The translations under genes were made by a program, and so were the position numbers. Positions 37,801 to 50,257 of a stretch of 64,000 nt of DNA are shown here, one piece after another (position 1 is the first letter of the stretch; every line of letters begins with the position of its first letter). Location: positions 11,894,947 to 11,958,946 of the forward strand of contig CP034990.1 in NCBI GenBank assembly GCA_004026145.2. Direction: 5' to 3'. This stretch comes from Takifugu bimaculatus. Its lineage: Eukaryota > Chordata > Actinopteri > Tetraodontiformes > Tetraodontidae. The notes beneath the pieces are model-generated. The model worked only from the letters and a program-made list of their open reading frames with translations. It was not told the DNA's origin and did not search any database.

Positions 37801-40800
37801 TTCATGCTTCCACCAGCTGCCTGGCGTCCACAGAGATGGACTGCGGTCTGCCGGGGTCAACCAGAGCCGTCAGCTGTGGTTCTAACCTCTCTGGCTGCCT
37901 GAATTGAGGGCATATTTTCCCCCTGCACTCGTGTTCAGTCCTGATCTGTGTCCAGGGTCAGCTGCACGGGTAGATAGTCACCCCGCCGGTCTGCTTCTCT
38001 CTTCATCAAATCCCATTCACCCTTGAAGGAGAGCAGAGCTGATTGTTGGGGACGTCCGGAAAATAATTTGTCAACACCAAACGCTTAAATATTTGATCCA
38101 TTTCTCATTTGGGCAGTGCTGCATCAGATGGTTGATGCACTTTTCCTCAGTACAGAAAAGGTGATGCCTTTGGGTGGCATTCTTTAATCCTTTATGAAAC
38201 CAATGATTATATGAGGTTATCTTCATTTGTGCATCTGTTAAAGCTCCAGTTTTCCTGCTTCATCATGGCAGATTCATATTTGTCCCCTCAGTGGTAAATG
38301 TTCTTGTATGTTATATTACTAATTAAAATGACTCTGCTGGCTTCTGATACTTGCTTTATTTGCGTTCCTCCCCTGATGATGGATGAATGAAAACAGGGAT
38401 AGAGGCTTGGCCTTGTGCAATTCCATGTAGGAAGCGTTGTGTATCTCCTCATAAATTCAGACTAATTAAGCTCCCTGAGGGGACATTAACATTTACATCC
38501 CACCCTGTGATGAACTGCAGCCTCTGGTCCGCGCTCATTCTCCTCTCTGCCTTCACTGTTGTGCAGATTTGTAATAGAGGACAGTAGAATCTGCCTGAAA
38601 CTGTTTAGCTGCCATCCAATTTATTTATCTGCGTCCACAGGGGCCTAATGTTTGCCTTGTGTATTTACACGATTCAACGCTGCTCAGTTGATAAATTCAG
38701 TGAACAAAGGGGCTGTTTTATCTATTTCAGACTGTTTTTTTTTTTTTGACAGATTAGATTGAATATCTTCTAACTTTCACCTGCTTCCTCTCGTCTCTTC
38801 TAGGTGGCCTCCCGTACGAGTTTAAGGTGGTGATCGCTGGGAACCACGAGCTGACTTTTGATAAGGACTTTATGGCCGAGCTGGTCAAGCAGGATTACTA
38901 CCGATTCCCCTCAGTGTCCAAACTCAAACCAGAAGACTTTGACAATGTCCAGTCACTCCTCACAAACTGTGTGTACCTGCAGGATTCGGACGTGACCATT
39001 AAAGGATTCCGGATATACGGGACGCCATGGTAAGGCCCGCTGTCTTTACCCGGAGCTCGTTCATTTCACACAGCAGAGTCTCGTTTGTGTTGGTGGATCC
39101 CTGAGGTGACGGCATGCTGCCCTCCTCCGTCTGCGTCTGGCTGTCTTCCAGCCCCCCCCCCTCCCTGCAGTAACTCCACACTCTTACACGCAGGGTGCTA
39201 TTCCCAGCTCGCACACTCCTTTATGGGCCCAGGACCTCCGCCTGCCGCCCGGGCTTACGTTACACCCGTGTTTTGACACAGGGTTAAGTGATACGCGTGT
39301 TACCGGGACGCCGCGTCAATAGGCTCTCAGGTGTGGACAGAAAGCAGGCGGGGGGGGCGTGTTTGTTTGAGTAGCAAGCATAGAAAATAGAAGCAGCTGG
39401 GAGTTGTGTCTGACAAAGCCTCAGGTGCTGCTTCCACAGCTGCAGTTACACATCTTCATTGGTAGAATAGAACAAAGATCTTTTCTGTCTGAGAAATTCT
39501 TTCCTGATGTGTGTTATTGCGCTACTTTTACAAGTCAAACAGCTCATCCAGAACCCAGTGGGTCACGTTCCGGACTTCCTCTGTCCTTCTGTGACTCCAT
39601 CCGCTCACTTCTGCTGCAGATTCCAAAATAACTATTTAGGTCAAAGCTTCATCCTTCAGCAGCTATAATTAGCTGGTTTGCAGTCTGGCATCACAAGTGC
39701 TGGAGGACAGCGACGGGGAGGGGGGGGGCACAGATCTCAGCATTCCTGTTATTACAGCAACAGGAAGAAGAGATTACCTCCTTCTTTTCCCCCTATTCTT
39801 CCGCTTCTCCATCCTTCTATTTGAACAGGGAAGGATGTAGCCCCCCCCCCCTCTCCCTGGTGGATTTTTAGTGTGAGGGCTGGTAAGTGTCTGTTGTGAC
39901 AGCTGGAGGTCTCATGGGAATGGACAGCTTGGTGGACCCCCCCCACAAATCTGTGCTCCGTTCCCTCACCTCCTTCACACCCATATGCCACTGCGGCCGG
40001 AAGTCTTGCTGCTTTGTCCAGCGTGAGGTCTCACTTAGCCTTTGAGTGACCCCTGCGTTCGTAAAAGTCCACCAGCTCGCCACCTGGGTGGTCAACCCCG
40101 ACGCCCCTCTGACAGTTTGGTCACCGCGATGCGGCGCGTCACCACCACCTGATAAATCCCGCTTTAGCTGCAGCGGCTGCAGAAACGCAGCAGATTCTGT
40201 CACGGCCCCCAGCTTTAAATTCAGAACCAAACAGCAGGTTGTGAGTTCAGCAGGTTAACGGCAGAAGTAAACAAAGCAGAGAAAGGGATCATTAAGTGAA
40301 ATGTGTTTTTGCTCAGACGATTCTCGACTTATCGGTGGCTGCTCCTCACATCAGGCCTGAAAACACACGCCGTCAGAAAGTTCTTTCATATTTAATCGGC
40401 CGGTTTTCCGCCGTTTCCGACGCAAATGTTTTTATGTTAATCAAAAGGAGGGAGTGGGAAAGGAAAGACTCTGAGCTCAGCTCAGTGGGGATGGAGGTGG
40501 ATTTGGACAAAGCCGATCTCTAGATTGCTTTAACATGTTTGAAACTGTCTCAGATCCAGTCGGTCAAGTCAGAGGTTTACTGTGCATGATGTATTTACGT
40601 TTTATTTAATATATTATCCCCTTTAATGCTTAACCTCCCAAAATTTAGATTCTGTTAAATCCCAATTTGAGAGTTCACTCTTCAAAAGTGAAATAAGAAG
40701 AACTGTTTTGTCATATTTATAACTAATATTTGTGGATTTTGGTAACATTTTTGCACCGGAATATTCTTAACGCCTTCGGTTGCTCCTAATTCTTTGTTTT

Positions 40801-40903
40801 AGGCATGTTTGAGTAAAGTTCTCCTGACTTTGTTTTTACAGAACACAGAGAGGCGATCCATGAAAGACGCATAACACATCGTGTTTAATAACACACACAC
40901 CCA

Positions 40904-40940
<37 letters not shown>

Positions 40941-43854
40941 CATGGATCAGATGAGCAGGCTTCCCCACCTTGTCAGTTAAACTGATCTTTTGAAGGTCTA
41001 TTAGATGGAAGCTTCATACGATTAATGCCATCACACGGGAAACTGTGTCACAGTTATTGACTAACGTGATAAATACTGGGATTTTTTTACCTGCTGTTTG
41101 TAAATCTTTAGAAGTAGTCTTAGTGGATGCACACCTTCATCTGACACATGAATGTGCAACAAACTAGTCAATAATTCATTAATGTCCACATCAGACAGCT
41201 ATGTGCGTCCCCTCAAACACTGCCTTTGTTAGCTAGGGTTGTGTCTGTTAGTGCATTGATTTGAACGGATCTGTCCAAAGAATCGATTCAATTATCATAA
41301 ATTTGCAGCATATACACACGCATAAATAAGCACACACACCAGCAAGGGGTGACTGCACACTGGTCACAGGTATGTGAGGAATCCTGCTACTTTTGCCGAC
41401 TGATAAGCTGATTCAGACCAGACTATACACGCTCTCTGTTTGTACACGTGTGTGTGTGTCTGTGTGTGTGTGAGAGAGACAGAGACTGGAGGGTCTTTCT
41501 TTCTCTGTAGGGATTAACCTGTTTTGTGATTTTGGACTTGACCACAAATTAACTTTGTGGTCGAAGGTCAAACTGTTGCTACTGCTTCCTCCCTGATCCC
41601 CCCCCACCCCCTTCCACTGGAGACCCTGTTCGTTCTCCCTCCTCGCCGGCTCCCCTGACATATTCTCCTATTTTCTAATTTCTGGTCCTCTGCCGCCTCA
41701 TTTTCTTCTCTCGGCCCCTTTTGGTTCCCCTTAACGAAGGAAATGGCATCAGATTTTGCTGGGTTTTCACCAGGAAATGTCCGTTTGTGTGTGCGCGCAA
41801 GTGTGTGTGTGTTTGTGCGCGCGCGTTACTGCCTCGATCCCAGAGGCAGGAGATTAAATCCAACTGCCCTCATTTGACTCTCTGAAACTCACCTCAAGGG
41901 AAACCTAGAGGGCCAAATGCAGATTTGTCATTTGCAGATTTTAGTTTTATTCATGTATTCATTTTTCACTGTAAAGGTCAGGTGTGTGTGTGTGTGAGTG
42001 TGAGAGAGAGGGAGACAGGGTAATGGGAGCAGTGTGCAGTGTTGATGTTTGAATATCAGCCTGTTTAGCCTCAGTTGCTTTCATTACACAGGGGTCAGAG
42101 GTCAGACGGTGAAGTTTGTTTAATGTCTCTGCGTAGAAGGATGAGGATCCCCACAGTGACCAGATTTTAATGCTTTTGATCCAGGGCTTTGTTTCCATTT
42201 CAAGACAACAGCGTTCATGAACACTGTATTTTGTCAGTATTATCCACCAGGTCCACAGTAGCCCCCCCCCCCCTTATTCTTTTAAGGACCCGATATTTGG
42301 TCAGCAGGCGTGCCATCTCTGACAAAGCAACTTCTAAGTGACTTTCAGAACAATTCTAAATTCAAGAAACTAGAGAATAATTAAATCCAAATGTTGTAAT
42401 GCGATTCGGGCCCTTCGCTTTGACTGGCCTCACTGGTCGGCGCGGCCGAAGCGGCGTTTCGTGCCAGCTGCTTTTAGCTTAATCACCCCGAAGTCACCTC
42501 TCGGTCTGCGCCAGCCTCTGTCAGTTTGTATTGGCTGTCTGCCCAACACACACACACGCACACACACACACACACACACACAGTCATCTTTGTCAACGCG
42601 TGAGCACATGGCAACATTACCTCTGATGAGGTAATGGGCCTTGACAAATGTCCATCATCAAGAAGTCAACGGCTTCACGGTCGCTCCGCTTTCCCTCCAA
42701 AAAGTCGTATCACGGGAAAAGCTGTTTCTCTAAATATGAATTTTTACCGAGCTAATCCGGCCAAATCAAAATATCATTAAAGACAAGCGAACCCAGCAGG
42801 GGCCTTTTTAATAAGGTTAAGACGTAAAGGCAGTGAGACGTTTCTGTCATCTGTCCCAGACATATTCATGGACAACACTTGACTCACTGTCCCTGGAGTA
42901 TTTCAATAGCTGATAATATTACTCTCATCAGCACATAAACTTCAGCTATTTCATGATAGTGCAGTTTAACTCCTGAGGTGTTGTGCTATGATCAATGTTA
43001 TTTGCAGCCGTAAATTACTGTAAAATTTAACTCTTTTAGATTTCTTTTAGTCATTAATGATAAAAACAGCTCAGAATGGTTACGTGACCTCCCTGCAGCA
43101 TCCGCAAATTAGATTATGCATCGCTGTTAGCGCTGTTGTTGTTGGCGGTGCCGCTCCGAGCGCCCGGGGGTGCCAGCGCAGCTGTGGACGGTCGCAGGTT
43201 ACAGATGCTGGAAGGTTCAGACGGCACGGAGCCTCTAGCAGCTGGTGGCGGCGGCTGGAGCGCCACTGGCAGTCTGCTCGGCGAGCCGGTCCAGGCCTGC
43301 AGCTGTCGTGCGTGTCAGAAGCGTCGAAAAACATCCTGCACTGCGAGTTCTTCACCTCCTCCTGCTGCAGCTACACTCCTCAGCCCAAAGGTGAGCCCCC
43401 AATATGTCAGAGGAAGAGCGATGGGCCCTGACCCTCGTTTAATAAAGCTCCCCTCTGTGGGCTAACGTGCATCTGTCATTGGCCAGACAGCCAGAGGTCT
43501 GCAGCACGAGGCCGCCGTCTCCGTAAAACACCCAGACTGAGAAAAGAGCTGAAACAGCTAAAACCGCTCTCCATTTAGGGTTCCTGCTGTAGTGAATACT
43601 GAGCTTTTGATCCAGATTTAAGACCCCCGTCGGAGGATCACAGCCAAGTGTGCTTTCTTTTCCTGCTTGGTCGGGTCACCGCTTAAAAAAACCACATTAA
43701 ACATGAGGTGCATTTGTAAATGTAGGTTTTATTTGACTGGAAAGGTTTTTGACCCCTTATGTGTGTGTTTGTTCTGGAGTTGGATGATTGGTGTTTAGGT
43801 GTGACGGTACACACACACACGGCCTCGGGCTGGAATCTGTAGCTGTTGCCATCA

Positions 43855-43895
<41 letters not shown>

Positions 43896-46800
43896 CGGGG
43901 GGTCTGAGGGCGAGGATAGGGTGCAGTTGTCAGCTTCGTCCTTTTGATGGGAACTTACAAAGACAGATATGGAACAGTGTTTATCCATTTTTCTGTGACC
44001 AAACGTACTGAAACTGGAGGAAACGTGCTGCAGAAACACACACCTTGTTTATCTCGGCACTCAGACGCTCGCATGGCTGTTATCGCCTAACGTTGGTCCC
44101 ATCTTCTTGCTGGAAGCCTCCAGATTCTTTCAGGCGTTGCAGGAACACTCGACGCACCAAGACTGCAGGAAGGCTTCTCCAACGTCGGGAGACATTTTTA
44201 TTAATAGTGTGTTTTTTCCTGTTCTGTTGTGTTCAGGCCATAATGTCCAAAACGGTGAAACATGTTTTTGTGTCTCCTTCACTAAAGGCCATGTGATAAA
44301 GAGACTGACTGAAGGACACGATCCAGATCCAGATGAGACAGAAATTCCCTTTTAACGACACAGTCAAAGAACACGGCTGATGTTGGGGCTGCTGTGTGTC
44401 GAGTCACCCGAGTCCTTTTACAAAGCCGACCCCTAAACGAGCGTTCCTTTAAATCCGTCTGACTCCACGCTTAACACGGTTCACTCTGGTTCACGGGCAC
44501 TTGACCCAATCCTTGAAAAGACTTTGTAGTGGAAATCTTTTTCACTTTCCTTCGGTGCAGCTCACGTGTCAACACAAACTCCGTATGGAACATTGTTTTT
44601 TTTTATTTTTTTTATTTTGTACTTTATTGGATCTCCTGGAAAACACACTAAGGTCCGGGGTCTTTTGGTCTGAAAGGACAGTTCTGCAAAGGTCAACAGC
44701 ATGCTTTTATTCTATATCATTCTCATGTGAGGCACGCAGGGAGCTTTTCTGCCTACAGTTTTTTTTTTTGCGTTATTTCAATGTCAGATTTGACCCTGTG
44801 ATTACAGCCTTGTGCTTGCACCATTGCGTTCCTCTGAAAGACTCTGAAGTGCACGTTTCCTATGGATGTTCTTTAGTCACGGTGTGAAAGTCTTTCCTCT
44901 TTCTTCCCTCCCCTTTTTTTATCATGTTCTATTTTGTCTCTTCTTTCTTTCTCATGTCATTGAGTGGATAAACGTGTGGAGGCGGGTGTTTTTGTTCCGT
45001 GAAGACAAAACTGTGCAGTGAAGAGGAATTAAAGGATGGTGGGAAGAGTAAGGAGATGGAGGAGGGGCGTCGGATTGCCTTTGCTGCCTGTTCACGCTGG
45101 TTCGCTACCTGCCTGTCATTGGTGGTGCGGTGACCTTTGACCTCGGGACTGGTGGGCCTCAGCAGCAGTGTCGGCTTTAATTAGAGAGCCACACGACCGG
45201 ACGCTCCGCAGAGCGTCTGATCATTGGCAACAAAAAACGGTCCAGTTCAGGCAGGAGTGGGGTGGAGGGGGACGGGATGGCTGAGTAATTGTGTTGATGC
45301 AGCAAAAGAGCGCTGTTGCCTATAGAAACCAGGTCTCACCCACAGAATTCCAAACCTCCTTCTCCTGGTCCAGCAGTGGTGTTCAGAGTCTTAAAATTGC
45401 ACTACATTACCAAGAGGATTAATTAGATTAAACTCGCTGTTTGCTCGCTCCTTTAAGACTTTTTCCCCTCCTGCAGGACGGCACGGCTCTGTTTGTTTGC
45501 TGTTTGTTTCTAATGAGAATAATCAGCGGCGTGGTGGAATAATGAAGCGATTGTTAGGCGGGGGGGCTGTGGAATCAGGCGACTGTGCTTGACGGCTCCG
45601 TCAATCCACGCAGGGTTGATCAGCAGCGTGTGGACACAGTGAATTTTCCATCTGCTTATTTTACTTCTTCATCGGGAGACTTGAATAGTTTCTGATGGGT
45701 AAGATCAGTATTGACGTAGCTGATAAAAAGCCGATATTTAAAATATCTTGTCCATCATTTTGACCTCCCGCCTGTGCTCACGTTAGCTTGCTCACTTTGG
45801 CCATTAACAGGCATTAACCCTGAGCCAGGGTCAGCTATGGCCTCTCTGCAGCTACAGCTCTTTCTTTGGTTCACTTCCACCTTAAAATATTTATCCAGGC
45901 ATTTTACTGTTCCTCTTTACGTCTGCGCTTTGGTGGAAACAGTGGTACGGATCTTTTAATTAAAAGAGGAGAATGTTTTCAAGCAAATGGGCCGAGATGT
46001 GAAAGCGAGAGAGGGAGCGGAATGAGCGAGGGATGAAAAGAACGGCAGAGTTAGGAATACAGCAGGGGATTAAAGACAGTGAGCGAGTGTAACAGACCCC
46101 TGGCCAGTTTTCTGCTGTAATGAACATTAGGGCTGCGGCATAAATTTAATGACCTGTGAAACAAACAGCGTGGCCGAGACCAGCGCCTCTGAATGCTAAG
46201 TGGCTCTATTATTAATTCCAGCTCCAAGATGCTGCTGTGTAAACACGCTGCAAGTCTCTTCCGCCTCTGAGGCACATTAAACACCCGCCTGCGTGTTGGC
46301 GTTGTCGAGGCTCACCACGGTGCACGGAAACGGGGTCACGTCTTCCTTTGTACCTGCAGAATTAATGGCATGTTGCCTGTTAACAGCATATCCAGGCTAA
46401 CTAGCAGGATATGAACAGCGCTGCAGCTAATGGTTAGTCGCCCTGATAATGAATGGCTTAGCGATGGGGCATGTGCCAATAAACACATGGTCCACTTTCT
46501 TGGAAATTAGCAGGCAAACTGATATAAACTAATAGCATCCTGTTCTGACATGTCGTCATGGTTTCGGCTGCAGGTTCGTTTGAATCTCGGGAAAAGGGGA
46601 TTAAAATGTGTATGATACTCGTTAGGAGTTTATGACGTCTGTATAATCTTAATGATGAGCTGTTTACTCAGAATCTCTCTGCTATATTGTGTAAAATAGT
46701 GTTAAATCCTGGTGCCACAAATTATAGGTATTAATTTGCAATATAATTATTTGTTTTTCCATCAAATAATTCACATCGAGAAGCCAGTTACAATCTTGTT

Positions 46801-49800
46801 GGTTTAGCACTTAATCATCAACAAAATATGAAGTTTTTCCCCTCAGAAGGAACCAACAGCTGCTCATTTTATGAATAATAAATAACACCCATGTTTGTGC
46901 TGCATCGTATCAAAGTGAGACGATCCAGTATTCCAGATTTTGGGATCAGAGGGACCCAAGAGCCAGATTGCGAAGGTTGCAGGCTTGATCAAACGATCCG
47001 ATGCAGCGGGGGGGCAGAGGAGCCCAGAGCTGAGCAGGCTTCTGCCACATGAGGAGGAGATCCATGACACGATGGTGCTGCCCAGGGCCATAAAATGCAA
47101 GCAGCTTCGCTTTGCAGGAGCCTGAGAGATCTCAGGAAGCCGCCAGGGAGGCAGAAGCAGCCTGTCAGCAGATGGTCACCTGCTCGCCTCCTGCCCCTGA
47201 CCTGTGCGTTGAGCAGGAAAGATGTTCCGTGATGCCCTGTCGGGTTTTCAATCATTAGCCTCCCCACTCACCAGAATCGGCCTTTGTTTTTGGAATCTCT
47301 TTGGTTTTTCTTTGTGTGTGTGGTGTGTGTCGGGGTCTCCTGAATCCGACAGGCAATTTTTTCCGTCCCACGTTGCGTCTCATGCTATGAATGGATAAAT
47401 ATTTGAAAACCTGAGGAAGGCTTCGTCTGTGATGTGGTGGCCCTGCATTAGCTGTCCCTCTCACCGTAGCAACCCCCCCCCCCCCCCCAAACATAGATTT
47501 CAGCTCAGAATGTCCCTCAGTGTCCTCCTGTCCATTATTCTCTGCACAGTCCTGTGTGAAAGGTCACCAAACTAAGTGCTGCCACAGCCGAAGCCCCATT
47601 GAATAAGTGATGCCCTCAACAACAGGAAGTCAGCACACGGAGGGAGAGATGGAGAGAAAAGGAGCTTTAAAAAGGAAGAGGACATTAATGATTCAAGATG
47701 GAGCGAGATGGGACAGGCGAGGCGGCGGCTCATTCAGACTCTTCGAGGTGTTGGTTCTCTTTTGTTTCTCCTTCTTTTACCTCTAACAGCAGCCCACGCT
47801 GGGCCCTCCAATCACGTGATCCAATCGCGCCACAGAAAAGGACCGAAACGTCCCCAGAATCCAGCTCCTCGTCTGCTTCTTTGAACGCCGGCTGCAAGGC
47901 AGACGCCCCACCTCCAGCCAATCAATCAGCTCCTCCGTCAGCGCCGCGAAGAGGAGGGCTGACCCCCGCCGCCCGTATCTGCTCGGCGGCGATAGCATTC
48001 ACGTAGCGGTGCGACACTTCCTTTTCCTTCCTGCTGACCTCTGCGCGGCGTGGCGGCAAGGACAAGACTGCTTATCTCCACTCGCTGGATTTAGACACCT
48101 CCACATGGGTGGTAGAAACACCCAGGTGTTGACGGGGACGCGGCGTCATAAACAAAAACGCCGGCACTCCCTGACCTCCGTGGATCGATCTGCTCGTGAC
48201 AAACATCCGACAGCAGCGGCGGAATGTTTCTGAAGGAATGTGGGGGGAGTTTACGGCCGTTGAGCTGCAGCCAACGAATCCCTAATGTAGCCGAAAATTC
48301 CCAAACATGCGCGTTTTGTTTGTCAACCCAAGACCGGCAAAGATTAATTCCTTCCAGATTTTTGACGTCACGCCGCTGCGTCCGGCTTTGTTTTCCATTT
48401 ATGTTTGTACTTTGTACACAAACCCGGCGCTAACAATGCCAGCTTGTGAGCTTTCCTGGGCCTATTGTTGCTGCCGTGCCCCCACCAGCATCCACTCGCT
48501 GTGAGGTGGAGACAATGAGGGCAAACAAACAGGGGTGCCACGTATCTGCCCCGCCTCAACCTCGTGGCCCTTCCTGTTACCATTAACACCCGTGCTCGCC
48601 CTCCCTCCTGTGACCTTTGTGACCTCTGCAGCAGAGAGTGGTTGGCCTGTCATGTTTGGAGGGGGGGGGGGGGGGGGGGTTCTGTTTTCCCGGCCTTTCA
48701 GCTGCAGCCTGTGAGAACCTGCTGCTTTGCTGCTTCAGAACACTCAGGAAGAGACTCATTCCAGACTCTGGAGGAGACAAAACGGCAGCTCTTTGGAAGC
48801 AGGTGGTTGTTTTAACAGCTTGGGGTTTTTTTTTTTTTGTTATTGATGGAATTTGCTCTTCGTGCAGCTGATTGACGACAACAACTACAGAGCGCAAAAA
48901 ACGCAGCCGCTGACTTTAGTTGAGCCGGTTTTGTTGTTGTTGAGGCTGCTGATAGAAGGAAGTGGGATCATGGAATCCGCTGGCACGTTCAGCAGCTTCC
49001 GAACCTTGAGCTCTGTCTTTTGGAGTTCCTCTCAAGCTAGCTGACGAGTCTTGGTCGCGCTCGACGGGACGTCACGGCTCTGTCGCGTCGCTCCACAAGG
49101 TCGACCTCGCTGTCGCGCTGTTTATATCCCAGATGGCCTCTCAAAGGTGAAACAGCTTTGACTCCACCTCCCTGAGCGAGCGGCAGACCTGAGGCCACGT
49201 TAGCATGACACAGGCCTTTTTTGACTGAAGGTTTTTTTGTGTGTCTCTAATTTTCAAAACTTTTTATATGTTTATATGTTAACAGATTTTGACACCTGGA
49301 GTGGTGACGGTGAGGTTAATAACCATCAAAGCGCCGTGTTTTATTCTGTTGTATTTGACTTTCAACATCTGACTTGAATGAACACAATAGCAAAAGCCAA
49401 ACAACACAAGCGTGTTTTTCTTCCTTTAAAATCATTTTGTGTGTGTGTGTGGGGGGGGGGGGGGTATTGTGTGTTGTAGATTTCAAGGTTCAGGCATTTC
49501 TCTTACTTCCAGACCTGGTGACATGGCGTCTGCGTTGAACAGTCGGGGGTTGAACGCTCCGAAAGACAACCTGAGTAACAACGTGCGCTCATTTTCTCCT
49601 GCTTACTTTCTTCCTGATCCTTTGGGGCAAAGCTGGGAATGAAACCTTGCCCTGTCAGTTATTGTCACTTGTTTCCCAGACATATTGTCCTCCCCCCCAA
49701 CTTCCCCTCACTCTCTTTCTACCCCCTCCCCACATTGTTCTCTTGGATCAAGTTCACAGGGGTCAGGGTGGGAAGAGGATAATGGAACCCCATGTCTCAG

Positions 49801-50203
49801 GGTAGGTTCAATGAGTCCCAGCCCCCTCACACAGTCTGAATAAGTCCCCTCTTTTATTAGCCTGGTCTCCAGTTTCTCTCAGACTTCACGTACAGACAAA
49901 ACGCCTCGCCGCTCCTCCCTGACCCCGCCCACCACAGGAAAATCTGATTCCCCAGGGTGTCGTCAGGTCACATGTAGTGTTTTTACGGGAGCTGTTAACA
50001 GCGTGTTGTCTGTTTCGCTCTGGTTACATGTAAATTTCTCTCTGGTTGTTAACTGTCATCTGCTGGCTGTTGCTAATATGTTAGCATTAGCCACTGCCAA
50101 CACTGCTAAAACTGGCGGTTGATACACATTAGATCACTGAAGGTCAGGCTGCAGCCGGCTGGCATGAAGACTGCCTTTCAGAAAAGAGTGTATTCATACG
50201 TGG

Positions 50204-50257
<54 letters not shown>

